From contig NZ_JASGBP010000004.1 in the NCBI RefSeq assembly GCF_030053345.1, positions 124,001 to 188,000 on the forward strand: a stretch of 64,000 bases of DNA, given 5' to 3'. Of this stretch, positions 14,801-24,368 are shown piece by piece. The notes under the pieces were generated by a model. It was given only the letters and a program-made list of their open reading frames with translations. It was not told the DNA's origin and did not search any database. The stretch's first letter is position 1, and the number at the start of each line of letters is the position of its first letter. The position numbers were made by a program, and so were the translations under genes. The stretch comes from Flavobacterium sedimenticola. GTDB lineage: Bacteria > Bacteroidota > Bacteroidia > Flavobacteriales > Flavobacteriaceae.

Positions 14801-17800
14801 AATATTACTGCCGGTTCTAATGCTACTTACTACAATTCCATATTATGGACCTCGAGTGGAACCGGTACTTTTACAGATGCCGATTCGCTAACCTCGGCTA
14901 CATACACCCCGAGTGCTGAAGATATTACAGCCGGCAGTGTGGTACTAACCCTGACGGCCGTCGGGAATGCACCTTGTGCATCGGTTTCTTCGTCCAAAAA
15001 TTTGATTATCAATGTCGCTGCAACGGCGGCTGCCGGTTCAGATTTCTCAGTTTGTTATTCCGGTGGTGCTGTTGATATTTCAACAGGATCCAGTGCAACT
15101 AACCAAACTACAGTGCTTTGGACCTCAGATGGAACGGGAACTTTTGCAAACGCAGATTCATTAACAAACTGCACTTATACCCCAAGTGCTGAAGACATCT
15201 TACTGGGAAGTGTAACTTTCACTCTCACAGCCTCTAATGCTGCTTGTAGTACTGCAACCTCAACCAAAATACTTACTATTAGTTCTTCTCCTATAGCTAA
15301 TGCCGGAACAAATGTGACCTCTTGTTCAAATAATGGTGCGGTAAACATTACGGCAGGTGCAACTGCAAATAATTATGCTTCGATAGCCTGGACATCAAAC
15401 GGAACAGGGACTTTTACGAATCCCAATTCGTTAACAACTTGTACCTATACCCCAAGTCCGACAGATATCGCTAACGGGACTGTAACCTTGACACTAACAG
15501 CTTATGGAAATACCCCGTGTAACAATGCCGTGAGTACTAAAACGCTGCAGATAAACAGCACTATGACTGTAGCAGCCGGTGCCTCTTTTAGTGTGTGTTC
15601 ATCTAACACTGCAATAGACGTTACAACGGGTTCAAGTGCTACAAATCATACCTCGGTCACTTGGACATCTAACGGAACAGGGACATTTACCGATTCGAAT
15701 TCATTGACCTCGTGCACTTACAGTCCGAGTGCAGCCGATATTGCAGCAGGAAGTGTAATTATAACGCTGACGGCTTCAAATACCAGCTGTCCCAATGTAA
15801 ACTCGAGTAAAACCTTAACATTTATTCCGGCACCGATTGTCGATGCAGGATCAGATATTGCCACTTGCTCTACTTGTGGAACTGTAAACATTACTGCTAA
15901 CGCGAGTGCTTCAAACTACAACTCTATAGTATGGACATCAAGCGGAACCGGTACCTTTACAAATCCAAACTCATTAACAGCTTGTACCTACACTCCAAGT
16001 GCTGCTGATATCACAACCAGTTTAACACAAGGAGGAATTGTGTTAACGTTAACTGCTACCGGAAGTGCTCCTTGTTTTACTACAACTTCCACAAAAGTTT
16101 TGGCTATAACCTCACAAACATTTACTTCTTCGGGTACTTTCACTGTTCCTGCCGGAGTTTATCAGGTAACCGTTGAAGGTTGGGGCGGCGGCGGAAAAGG
16201 TGGAGACGGATTGAATATTGGAAATGTTGGCGGCGGAGGCGGAGGCGGAGCCTATGCCACAAAATCGATTCCGGTTGTGCCGGGAACAACATATACAGTA
16301 AACGTTGGATTGGGAGCAACAACTGTAGCTAACGGTGGTGACTCATGGTTTATCAACACTTCAACTTTCTTGGCAAAAGGAGGTACTACAGCACTCAACA
16401 ACGTAACAACCGGTGCTGCAGGCGGTTCGGCCGCAAGCTCTATTGGAGACGTGACCTCTAGCGGAGGAAATGGTGCCAACGGTGTTAGTGGTTCTTATGG
16501 TGGCGGAGGCGGAGCCGGAGCAGAAGCCGGAGAAAACATGGGTGTTAATGCCACTACGCATTTAGGTGCCGTGGCCACTTGCAACGGCGGAAATGGCGGA
16601 AATGGCTATACATCCCCTAACGGTGACGGTTTACCGGGACTCAGTCCGGGTGGCGGTGGCGGTGGCGGCCGCAGAAACGGAAACAACGGAGTTAATCAGG
16701 GAACCGGAGGAAGAGGTGCCGATGGAAAAATAATTATCAGATGGCCTGTCAACGCATTACCTTCAACTTTAACACACGGTCCGGGCGGGGTGACATCTGA
16801 CTTACAATTGTGGTTGCGTTCGGATTTATTAAACGGGACTACAACCGTGGCCGACAATACCCCTGTAATTACATGGTATACTCAGGCAAAAGGAGCCAAT
16901 GCTATCAAACCTGCAGCAGTTGGAGCACCTGTTTATCGCAATAATGCTACGCACAACATCAATTTTAACCCTGTAGTCGATTTTACCAATCCGTATAACA
17001 GTCCATCACAGGTTTATACCGATTTGAACAGTTCAAGACAATATTTGAAAGGAACCAATGGCTTTTATTCAGAAGACACTTTTGTAGTGGTTATTCCGGA
17101 TGTTACGGTAACTTCTGCACTGAACAGCATGGACGTATTTGCCGGAAAAAGTTCTCCTTGTACCCAAAATGTGAAATCCGGCATCTCTTTTGGTAACGTA
17201 GACACCCGCTTCACCAATGAAGTATTGTCATATACATCAGGCACTACTACTTCTTACGGAACGGCAGAAGTAAGCACAACATCACAATACAATAGCCCGG
17301 GAATTATCAACATCAGAAACAACCCCGGAAATACCGGTATGCAATTGTATTATAATGCCAATAACATTGCAACAACTGAAGTGAACGCTTCTAAGCACAG
17401 AAACATTTACGACAGTCCGTACTGGATTGGAAGAAGTGAAGCTTGGGACGGAAGTTTAGACGGAAGAATTGCGGAGATAATTACTTTCAGCTCCAGAAAA
17501 AATGATGTTACTGAGAGAAGTAAAGTAGAAAGCTATCTAGCTATTAAATATGGCATTACTCTGGGAGTAAATGGTACTTCTCAAAACTATATCGGTTCTG
17601 ACGGAACACTGATTTGGAACGCAACATCCAATACCGGTTACAATTACGATATCACCGGTATCGGTAGAGATGACCTGTCAAGATTAAATCAAAAACAATC
17701 TAAAAGTGTTAATGCCAATACTATCTTAACCATCGGATTAGGAACCATTGCCACCACTAACACCGCCAATACAAATACTTTCGATGCAGACAAAAAATAT

Positions 17801-20701
17801 TTGGTTTGGGGTGATAACGGTCAAAACATGAATGATTCCGGTACTGATTTAACCATCACTTTTGGTGGTACTTCCGGAGTTACCACTGTTACGGATGTTC
17901 CGAATAAGAAATGGAAAATTGTGGAAACCGGAGGAGATGTAGCTACAGTTAAAATTTCCATCCCAACTTCAGCGTTAGCGAATTTACCTGCTTTATCCGG
18001 TAATGATGCTTACGTAATGATAGTGGCTTCCGACGCTGCTTTCACCACAGATGTCGAAACCATATTCTTATCAACAAACGGAACCAAACAAGAGACTAGT
18101 TACGACTTCGACGGAACAAAATATTTTACTTTCGGTGTAGCGCATGAAAGTGTGTACTCAAGACATGCCTCTTTTGATGGTGTAGATGACATCATGAAAA
18201 CTGCTGCCGTAAATAACTTAAACAGTGTCTTTACCATGATGACTTGGGTTAGACCTACCGGAGCAAATACCTTGGCTAACGACAGAACTATAGTATCTAA
18301 ATTCAATGGTTCAACAGGGTTCCGAGTATATTTATCGAGCAACAACAAAGTAAATGTAACATGGTCCGGCGGAACAACATTAACTTCAAACACAGCCTTA
18401 CCAAATTCGGAATGGCATAATATTGCTGTTATTTACTCCTCGGGTGCTATCAAGCTCTATATCGATGGAGTATTGGACTCTACTGTTAACTCAGCGGCTC
18501 CGGCATCAAACTCGAATGTATTCTCTATCGGAGCAGAATACCGATCGAAATCAGATACCCGAAACTTTTTCAAAGGGGATATCGATGAGTTCCGATTGTG
18601 GAACAAAGCCTTGACGCTGTCTGAGTTAAAATTCGTAATGAATCAGGAAATACTACAAAACGGAACGGTGACTAAAGGAGCTATTATCCCAACCACCGTT
18701 ACCCGAAACGATATCAGCTCTTTGGGTTGGAGCAACCTCCAAGCGTATTATTCGATGAATTCTTTTATCGGTACCTACATCAATGATGATTCCGTGAACA
18801 ACAACAGAGGAAATGTATTTTCTCCTAATAAAACTACGATAACCCTACAGTCAGCGCCACTACCGTACGAAAGTACTACCGCCGGATCTTGGGCAAGTGC
18901 TGCTACTTGGGCAAACGGAAGCATCCAACAAATACCGGGCAGTTTATCGATTGTTGACAACGCCACTTCTATTGACTGGAATATTGTGAAAACAAATCAT
19001 GATATCACTTCAACCGGAAACCGAACGTTGCTGGGATTATTTGTAACTGCAAATACGTTGAGTGCCGCCAATGACACCAAAATTGAGCTGACACACTATT
19101 TAAAACTGGATGGAAAAATTGATTTGGTTGGAAAATCACAATTGGTACAAACCGTTAATAGTGATTTGGATGTAACCAGTTCAGGATCTATCGAAAGAGA
19201 CCAACAAGGACAATCCAATATGTATAACTACAACTATTGGTCATCACCTGTGAGCTCTATCAATAATTCCACCATCAATCACGGGTTTACCGTAGCCGGT
19301 GTTATGAAAGACGGAACAACTGCCATTCCTCAAAATTTAAATTGGACCAACAGCATCAACAGTTCGGCAACCAGCCCAATTACCTTGAGCAGCTATTGGA
19401 TATTCAAATTTCAAAATTTAACCAACAGTTATGCCAACTGGACAGCTGTTGGGCCAAACGGAACATTACTGGCTTGTCAGGGATATACGTTGAAAGGGTC
19501 AAACAGCCCGAACCCTTTCCAAAACTACACTTTTGTGGGAAAACCTAACAACGGCCCTATAACTTCTGTCGTGGCTCCCGACAATTTAAATTTATGTGGT
19601 AACCCATATCCTTCTGCCATTGATGCTGATAAATTCATCGATGACAATATAGGTTCAATCACAGGAACATTATTGTTTTGGGAACATTACAATACGAACT
19701 ATTCCCACACTACCATACAATACCAAGGCGGATATGCCACCTACACCAAAGTAGGCGGTACCGCACCTGTGGCTCCGGCTGGTATCAGTGGTTTGGGAAT
19801 CAGCAATAAGCTGGCTAAAAGATTTATTCCGGTGGGACAAGGTTTCTTTGTAATCGGAAATGGAAATGGTGGAACAATAACCTTCAACAACAGCCAACGT
19901 ATTTTTATTAAGGAAGACAATGCAAATTCACAATACTTATTCAGAAATACCGGAATGATGGCCAGCAATAGTTCGGATGATAACAATGCGGAAGATTCGT
20001 TTGAGCAGCAACAATTCACTAAATTACGATTAGGATTTGTATCGGCCGATAATTACCACCGACAGTTGTTATTAGGTTTTATGAATCAATTTGCCACTGG
20101 TGCATTCGACAACGGTTACGATGCGTTGAGTCCGGAAACAACATCGAGCGACATGTATTTCATGCAAGGAACGAACAAACAAAACATTATTGGTGACGGT
20201 TACTTTAATGCCAACAACAGTTATCCTTTAGGAATTAAAAATGCTACTGCCGGAAATGTGAAATTCAATTTGGATGACACAGAAAATTTAGACAACAACC
20301 AAGAAGTTTATATTTACGACAATGTAACGGATGCCTACCACAGTATTACATCGCAGGCGTTTGAAATTAACTTACCGGCCGGAGTCTATGAGAATCGTTT
20401 CTTCTTGAGATTCACCACTTCAAGTGCTTTGGGAACCAATGAGAATGAAATCCAAAACAGTCTGTCGGTTACTCATACGCAGTCTGACAATACCATTCAT
20501 ATCAAAAATGAGTTGATGGAAACCTCCATTCAATCGGTTGAGTTGTACAACTTGCTGGGGCAAAAAGTAGCCGAATGGCCAATCGGAAACCAATCGGAAA
20601 CTGAAATGCATTTACCGGTAGGCAACCTAAGCAGCGGTACTTACATTGTAAAAATCAGTACGGATAAAGGCACCATCAGTAAAAAAATTATAAAAAAATA
20701 A
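11807..20701 (+). CDS. Giant T9SS-exported modular surface protein, 2964 aa
   Basis: Signal peptide 1-27 (YITIIMVLVMYAGYGQ). Glycine-rich domain I about 30-240 (opening GTFTAPAGVTTIQVEAYGAG, with a nine-Gly run). Ig-like module about 245-345. Then 12 tandem repeats of ~90 residues (about 347-1435), each with a Cys near position 12, W-T/S-S-x-G-T-G-T/S-F in the middle and Y-x-P-S-x-x-D later; odd repeats end ASNxxC, even ones xGNxPC. Glycine-rich domain II follows (about 1437-1646), then a LamG/DUF8202-like stretch (about 1650-2105), a second LamG domain (about 2115-2280), and the region shared with the upstream paralogue through to the T9SS type A domain (last ~80 residues). Likely an outer-membrane-anchored or released adhesin; not seen: catalytic motifs. 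The frame is intact across 8.9 kb. Confidence 0.88.
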   Translation: MEKIQITLRKKYITIIMVLVMYAGYGQSQIFYTNSGTFTAPAGVTTIQVEAYGAGGGGGYGGSSNKDGGGGGGGGGYTKNISVPVTAGTTYNITIGARGNGATSSISPNGANGGNTFATFGSTTVIAYGGIGGFGYTNGGAGGTGGAGSTYNGGAGGAGLNGLGSGGGGGAAGTLSHGGLGSVPNGGTAGGGFAGAGGAGTTSPSAAGSSSLSNYGGGGGGGTKASAGGNGAGGYVIITYTCPTYALTGATSSNSPLCAGSSALVTLTSSSLASGAYIVTYNLSGATTANGITAVMNFTAGNPGSGTFSTPVLNLGVTNVTITNLASSYCSNNISAFNTTSITVNSSPTAISGAAVTECSSNTAINITTGASAANYNTVLWTTGGTGTFTDANSLSACTYTPSEADIATGSVQITLTASNPGCTSATSTKTLTLVAAADIEAGANVYTCSSGGAVNVTTGASAANYTSIAWTSNGTGTFADANSITSCTYTPSADDILSGTIILTLTATGNSPCGVTTATKTLTIGNPMTVEAGADITICATTDPVSVTDGSEATQQTEVLWTSSGTGSFTHADSMTDCAYTASAEDLTAGSVTLTLTASNTGCDNVTSTKTLTFIAQPTAIAGDEISICSTVGSINIADGSSANNYTNILWTTSGTGTIDNPDSLTSAVYTPSAEDIAAGSVIVTLTAYGNTPCAAAVSTKTVTINSPMTAVAGADFSACTSETAINITTDAVASNQTSVSWTSNGSGSFTNADSLTQATYMPSADDLASGSVVFTLTVSNIGCTDVISTKTMAFVDSADAAAGMDLAICSYNTAVNVTFGASASNYTAVEWTSSGTGTFNDADSLTSATYFPSADDIAAGGVTITLTAIGNTPCSNAVSTKILTIDTTPTATAGVDFSTCYSGGSINIGSDASATHHTSVIWISNGTGTFENADSVTNCNYTPSEADLAVGSVVFSLIASNAGCGVAYATKTVTISALPTVVAGDVINTCESNGAVNITAGSNATYYNSILWTSSGTGTFTDADSLTSATYTPSAEDITAGSVVLTLTAVGNAPCASVSSSKNLIINVAATAAAGSDFSVCYSGGAVDISTGSSATNQTTVLWTSDGTGTFANADSLTNCTYTPSAEDILLGSVTFTLTASNAACSTATSTKILTISSSPIANAGTNVTSCSNNGAVNITAGATANNYASIAWTSNGTGTFTNPNSLTTCTYTPSPTDIANGTVTLTLTAYGNTPCNNAVSTKTLQINSTMTVAAGASFSVCSSNTAIDVTTGSSATNHTSVTWTSNGTGTFTDSNSLTSCTYSPSAADIAAGSVIITLTASNTSCPNVNSSKTLTFIPAPIVDAGSDIATCSTCGTVNITANASASNYNSIVWTSSGTGTFTNPNSLTACTYTPSAADITTSLTQGGIVLTLTATGSAPCFTTTSTKVLAITSQTFTSSGTFTVPAGVYQVTVEGWGGGGKGGDGLNIGNVGGGGGGGAYATKSIPVVPGTTYTVNVGLGATTVANGGDSWFINTSTFLAKGGTTALNNVTTGAAGGSAASSIGDVTSSGGNGANGVSGSYGGGGGAGAEAGENMGVNATTHLGAVATCNGGNGGNGYTSPNGDGLPGLSPGGGGGGGRRNGNNGVNQGTGGRGADGKIIIRWPVNALPSTLTHGPGGVTSDLQLWLRSDLLNGTTTVADNTPVITWYTQAKGANAIKPAAVGAPVYRNNATHNINFNPVVDFTNPYNSPSQVYTDLNSSRQYLKGTNGFYSEDTFVVVIPDVTVTSALNSMDVFAGKSSPCTQNVKSGISFGNVDTRFTNEVLSYTSGTTTSYGTAEVSTTSQYNSPGIINIRNNPGNTGMQLYYNANNIATTEVNASKHRNIYDSPYWIGRSEAWDGSLDGRIAEIITFSSRKNDVTERSKVESYLAIKYGITLGVNGTSQNYIGSDGTLIWNATSNTGYNYDITGIGRDDLSRLNQKQSKSVNANTILTIGLGTIATTNTANTNTFDADKKYLVWGDNGQNMNDSGTDLTITFGGTSGVTTVTDVPNKKWKIVETGGDVATVKISIPTSALANLPALSGNDAYVMIVASDAAFTTDVETIFLSTNGTKQETSYDFDGTKYFTFGVAHESVYSRHASFDGVDDIMKTAAVNNLNSVFTMMTWVRPTGANTLANDRTIVSKFNGSTGFRVYLSSNNKVNVTWSGGTTLTSNTALPNSEWHNIAVIYSSGAIKLYIDGVLDSTVNSAAPASNSNVFSIGAEYRSKSDTRNFFKGDIDEFRLWNKALTLSELKFVMNQEILQNGTVTKGAIIPTTVTRNDISSLGWSNLQAYYSMNSFIGTYINDDSVNNNRGNVFSPNKTTITLQSAPLPYESTTAGSWASAATWANGSIQQIPGSLSIVDNATSIDWNIVKTNHDITSTGNRTLLGLFVTANTLSAANDTKIELTHYLKLDGKIDLVGKSQLVQTVNSDLDVTSSGSIERDQQGQSNMYNYNYWSSPVSSINNSTINHGFTVAGVMKDGTTAIPQNLNWTNSINSSATSPITLSSYWIFKFQNLTNSYANWTAVGPNGTLLACQGYTLKGSNSPNPFQNYTFVGKPNNGPITSVVAPDNLNLCGNPYPSAIDADKFIDDNIGSITGTLLFWEHYNTNYSHTTIQYQGGYATYTKVGGTAPVAPAGISGLGISNKLAKRFIPVGQGFFVIGNGNGGTITFNNSQRIFIKEDNANSQYLFRNTGMMASNSSDDNNAEDSFEQQQFTKLRLGFVSADNYHRQLLLGFMNQFATGAFDNGYDALSPETTSSDMYFMQGTNKQNIIGDGYFNANNSYPLGIKNATAGNVKFNLDDTENLDNNQEVYIYDNVTDAYHSITSQAFEINLPAGVYENRFFLRFTTSSALGTNENEIQNSLSVTHTQSDNTIHIKNELMETSIQSVELYNLLGQKVAEWPIGNQSETEMHLPVGNLSSGTYIVKISTDKGTISKKIIKK
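12008..12034 (+). repeat. (GGCGGT)4GGC coding microsatellite, nine glycines
   Basis: A perfect hexanucleotide repeat inside glycine-rich domain I. Gain or loss of 6-bp units would keep the frame and change the length of the Gly run. A second short run, GGC x5, lies at 12302-12316, also in frame. Confidence 0.8.
12847..16113 (+). repeat. Twelve tandem ~270-bp coding repeats in an A/B alternating arrangement
   Basis: Protein-level tandem repeats of 88-95 residues within the 2964-aa protein. Repeats 1,3,5,7,9,11 share one C-terminal signature (SNxxC) and repeats 2,4,6,8,10,12 another (xGNxPC, A/T-rich before it). This gives six ~540-bp two-domain units. The middle Cys (as in CTY) is replaced by Ala in repeats 4, 5, 6 and 8. 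Confidence 0.85.
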
Positions 20702-20712
20702 CAGTATCCTAT

Positions 20713-20745
20713 AAAAAACTCTCCGTTTCGGGCGGAGAGTTTTTA
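20713..20745 (+). terminator. Intrinsic terminator of the 2964-aa gene
   Basis: Stem ACTCTCCG (20718-20725) with CGGAGAGT (20733-20740), 7-nt loop, A-run before and T-run after. Confidence 0.9.
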
Positions 20746-20790
20746 TTCATTATTGATAAAAAAATCAAATTATGCTCCTACTTATTACAC

Positions 20791-22149
20791 TCAAGTTAAT
20801 TTCTCTAAAATACCCGATACATCGATTTGCGATTGTTCGCCGGTTCTTAAACACTTCAAAGTAATCGAACTTCCGGTGATTTCTTTCACCACAAACGGAA
20901 TGTTTCTGCGCTCCGCATGTTTAAACTGCTTGTCTATTTTGGCCGCATCGGGATACATTTCGGCTTTTACCTGCTTACTTCTTAAAAAAGTTATGGCTTT
21001 CATGGCGTCGAAGGCCTGAGGTTCACCCAAATTTAAAAACAATACCTGCGTGGCTGTGGTAATGGTTTCGGGAAACAAGTTCAACTCGTCGAGAACCAAA
21101 TAAATGCGGTCTAAGCCAAAAGAAATACCTACACCGCTCATATTTTTCAACCCGAAAATGCCGGTTAAGTCATCGTATCTGCCGCCGCCACCAATAGAAC
21201 CCATGGCTACTCCGGCCGGTGCCGCAACTTCAAAAATGGCTCCGGTGTAGTAATTCAATCCTCGGGCTAAGGTCACGTCCAAATCCAATTGTGCTTTTTG
21301 CAAACCAAGCTTCATCACGTTATCACAGATAAAACGCAGTTCTTCAATGCCTTTTTGGCCTTCTTCGGAAGTGGTCAACAACTGTGACAATTTTTCAAAT
21401 TTTTCCTGAATAGTTCCGGTAAAACGAAACAAGGGTTGTACTTTGGCGAGTGCTTCTTCGGCAATCCCTTTTTCGAGCATTTCTTTTTTAACGCCGTCCT
21501 CCCCTATTTTGTCCAATTTGTCTAAGGCTACGGTGAAATCAATCAGCTTATCCGAAGCCCCGATAACCTCAGCAATTCCCGATAAAACTTTGCGGTTGTT
21601 AATTTTGATGGTCACGCCTTCCAAACCCAATTCGGCAAAAACCGAATCGTACAATTGCACCAACTCTACTTCCTGCCATAACGAGGTCGAACCGACTACA
21701 TCGGCATCGCATTGGTAAAACTCTCTGAAGCGTCCTTTTTGCGGACGATCGGCACGCCAAACCGGCTGAATTTGATACCGTTTAAACGGAAATTCAATCT
21801 CGTTTTGGTGTTGCACCACATAACGGGCAAACGGCACCGTTAAGTCGTAACGCAAGGCTTTTTCGGAGATTTTTGCGGTGAGTTTTTTATAATTGATTTG
21901 TTGTAACTCTTCCGGGGATACTTTATCCAAATAATCCCCCGAATTCAATATCTTAAAAATCAAACGATCGCCTTCTTCCCCGTATTTCCCCATCAGGGTT
22001 TCGGAGTTTTCAAACGAAGGCGTTTCGATAGGTTGGTACCCAAATTGCTCAAAATGACGGCGCATCACCGAAATGATATAGTTGCGTTTGGACACCTCTA
22101 CGGGTGAAAAATCTCTCGTGCCTTTAGGAATACTTGGTTTTTGAGCCAT
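20791..22149 (-). CDS. hisS: Histidyl-tRNA synthetase
   Basis: Class II synthetase charging tRNA-His; 452 residues, full length. Motif 2 is [18 protein letters not shown] (131-148). The HisA-type motif [12 protein letters not shown] is near 305, and motif 3 [15 protein letters not shown] near 345. The C-terminal anticodon-binding domain follows (about 360-452). The N-terminus [16 protein letters not shown] is the canonical start. It converges with the giant surface protein gene, whose terminator sits between them. Upstream on the minus strand a near-consensus box GATATTTG lies at 22189-22182. Confidence 0.97.
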   Translation of the reverse strand: MAQKPSIPKGTRDFSPVEVSKRNYIISVMRRHFEQFGYQPIETPSFENSETLMGKYGEEGDRLIFKILNSGDYLDKVSPEELQQINYKKLTAKISEKALRYDLTVPFARYVVQHQNEIEFPFKRYQIQPVWRADRPQKGRFREFYQCDADVVGSTSLWQEVELVQLYDSVFAELGLEGVTIKINNRKVLSGIAEVIGASDKLIDFTVALDKLDKIGEDGVKKEMLEKGIAEEALAKVQPLFRFTGTIQEKFEKLSQLLTTSEEGQKGIEELRFICDNVMKLGLQKAQLDLDVTLARGLNYYTGAIFEVAAPAGVAMGSIGGGGRYDDLTGIFGLKNMSGVGISFGLDRIYLVLDELNLFPETITTATQVLFLNLGEPQAFDAMKAITFLRSKQVKAEMYPDAAKIDKQFKHAERRNIPFVVKEITGSSITLKCLRTGEQSQIDVSGILEKLT

Positions 22150-22267
22150 CTGTATGAATTATGAATTGCGAATTAACCTTGCAAATATCTTATTTTTAAA
22201 ATTATTTTCGAACAACGCGCTCTATATTCTTGTAACAAAAGCTGTACTTTAGTGTCAAATTACCGTT

Positions 22268-23512
22268 ATGATTGGATTATTCAGAGAAAATGTAAAAATC
22301 GCAATGGGTTCTATCCGAACGCAATTGCTTCGCACCATATTGACTGTTGTTATTATCGCCTTCGGAATCATGGCGTTGGTAGGCATCCTTACCGTAGTTT
22401 CTGCTATAGAGTACAACCTCAACAGCAGTTTTGCTTCGATGGGCTCCAATACCTTCACCATCAACCAATACGAATCGCGTAACAGAAGTAGCGGTGGTGG
22501 CGAAATTGAAAAAATTAATCCGATTATTTCCTATCCCGAAGCTAAAGCGTTCAAAGAAAAATTTCATTTTCCGCTGACCCAAACATCACTTTCCTTTATG
22601 GCTACCTCCAATGCCGAAGTGAAATTCGAGAATCAAAAAACCGATCCGGAAATTACGGTTTTCGGAATCGATGAGTTTTATTTGCCCAACACCGGAGTTG
22701 AAGTGGCTCAAGGCCGAAACTTCAATTCTTTTGACATTTCCAACAACGTGTATTCGTGTATCGTGGGTTCTGATTTTGCCAGCAAAGGATTGCTCAAAGA
22801 CACAAATCCGATTGACAAGATTATTTCGATTCGCGGTGCCAAATTTAAAGTCATCGGAGTTTTAAAAGAACAAGGTTCTACGTTTGGCAACAGCAAAGAT
22901 TTACGAATTATGATTCCGATACAAGTAGCCCGCTCCATGTTTTCGGCTCCTAATATCAATTACTCGGTGAATGCCATGGTAATGAAAAAAGAGATGCTCG
23001 ATGAAGCCATCGACAATGCCATTACCACCATGCGAAAAGTGCGAAAACTCAATCCGGTAGAAGACAATAATTTCGGAATATCGAGAAGCGACGACCTTAT
23101 TCACCGCATTGCCGAAATGACCGGTTTTTTAACCAAAGCGGCTTGGGTTATGGGTATCATTACTATTTTAGGGTCTTCGATTGCCTTGATGAACATTATG
23201 GTGGTTTCGGTAACCGAGAGAACACGCGAAATTGGTGTCCGCAAAGCCTTGGGCGCCAAAAAGAAAACCATTGCTTTTCAGTTTTTTATCGAGACCTTAA
23301 CCATCGGACAAATGGGTGGTTTTTTCGGAACGGTTTTCGGAATTCTAGCCGGATTCTTTATCTGTTTGTTTGCTAACTGGGATTTTGTGATTCCGTGGGG
23401 CGCTATAGTAGCGGCCTTTATCACAAGTTTCATTGTGGCGTTGGTTTCCGGTTTGTATCCGGCGATTAAAGCCGCAAACCTCGACCCGATTGAAGCGTTG
23501 CGCTACGAGTGA
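22268..23512 (+). CDS. ABC transporter permease (MacB/FtsX family)
   Basis: A 414-residue inner-membrane permease with the MacB topology. TM1 is near residues 18-42 (TILTVVIIAFGIMALVGIL) and is followed by a large periplasmic MacB_PCD domain (about 45-270). An FtsX domain with three TM helices completes it (about 290-315, 335-365, 375-400), ending NLDPIEALRYE, the usual MacB C-terminus. The partner ATPase is not adjacent, so it must be encoded elsewhere. Such pairs export peptides, lipoproteins or macrolides; substrate unknown. The stop codon directly abuts that of prmC on the other strand. Confidence 0.9.
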   Translation: MIGLFRENVKIAMGSIRTQLLRTILTVVIIAFGIMALVGILTVVSAIEYNLNSSFASMGSNTFTINQYESRNRSSGGGEIEKINPIISYPEAKAFKEKFHFPLTQTSLSFMATSNAEVKFENQKTDPEITVFGIDEFYLPNTGVEVAQGRNFNSFDISNNVYSCIVGSDFASKGLLKDTNPIDKIISIRGAKFKVIGVLKEQGSTFGNSKDLRIMIPIQVARSMFSAPNINYSVNAMVMKKEMLDEAIDNAITTMRKVRKLNPVEDNNFGISRSDDLIHRIAEMTGFLTKAAWVMGIITILGSSIALMNIMVVSVTERTREIGVRKALGAKKKTIAFQFFIETLTIGQMGGFFGTVFGILAGFFICLFANWDFVIPWGAIVAAFITSFIVALVSGLYPAIKAANLDPIEALRYE

Positions 23513-24367
23513 TTAGGCAAAAGCACTAATCATGCGGTCGTTGCCGTATATATCCTGATGCAGCACAACTTGTGTAAATCCGAATTGGGCTACCAGTGCC
23601 ACCGTTTCTTTTCCTAAATACTGATTGATTTCGAAAAACAAGCGGCCACCGGGACGTAAATTTTCCCGAGCTAATGCGGCTATTTTTCGATAAAAGAGCA
23701 ACGCATCGTCATCTTCTACAAATAGTGCCAAATGCGGTTCAAATTCCAATACATTGGGTTTGATTTCGGCTTTCTCTACCTGTCGAACATAGGGCGGATT
23801 GGAAACGATGATGTCAAATGGCATTCCTAAATCATCGGTCTCCAAAATATTTTTTGCCATAAAAGTTATTGCTACAGCGTTGCGCTCGGCATTTTTTTGA
23901 GCTACTTGCAGGGCTTTGCCGGAAACGTCTATCGCATAGACTTCGGCTGTTGGCCAATTTTTCTTTAAGGCAATCGGAATACACCCACTTCCGGTACCGA
24001 TATCGAGGATACGAACGTTTTCTTGGTGCCGTTTTCCTTTCTCTTCCGTTAGAATCAACGCAACTAACTCTTCGGTTTCGGGGCGCGGTATCAATACATT
24101 TTCATTCACTTGAAACGATAAGCCGTAAAATTCGGTTTCTCCCAAAATGTATTGTATCGGTTTTTGCTTTTTCAAATCGGAGACGATGGCTTTCCATTGT
24201 TTCAAATGAATGCCATCCATAACCGTTTCGGGATTCAGTGCCAAATCAATGCGTTTCAAACCGTGCAATTTCTCGAGTATGATATAAAAAAAACGCTCCA
24301 CTTCCTTCTCGTCATACAACGAAGTAAGCGCTTCTGAAAAAATAGTTTTGTAGTTTTTAATCAACAT
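23513..24367 (-). CDS. prmC: Peptide chain release factor N5-glutamine methyltransferase
   Basis: SAM-dependent enzyme that methylates the Gln of the GGQ motif in RF1/RF2, increasing termination efficiency. It has 284 residues. An N-terminal helical domain precedes the conserved RPETEEL (95-101). The SAM-binding motif is DIGTGSG (122-128), and NPPYV (190-194) recognises the glutamine. One base separates its ATG from the stop of the upstream GNAT gene, so the pair forms an operon. Start and length agree with the family. Confidence 0.95.
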   Translation of the reverse strand: MLIKNYKTIFSEALTSLYDEKEVERFFYIILEKLHGLKRIDLALNPETVMDGIHLKQWKAIVSDLKKQKPIQYILGETEFYGLSFQVNENVLIPRPETEELVALILTEEKGKRHQENVRILDIGTGSGCIPIALKKNWPTAEVYAIDVSGKALQVAQKNAERNAVAITFMAKNILETDDLGMPFDIIVSNPPYVRQVEKAEIKPNVLEFEPHLALFVEDDDALLFYRKIAALARENLRPGGRLFFEINQYLGKETVALVAQFGFTQVVLHQDIYGNDRMISAFA

Positions 24368-24368
24368 C

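Noticed and set aside
12847..16113. CRISPR-like periodicity
   Set aside because: The ~270-bp units are diverged coding repeats in one intact frame, not short identical repeats with unique spacers.
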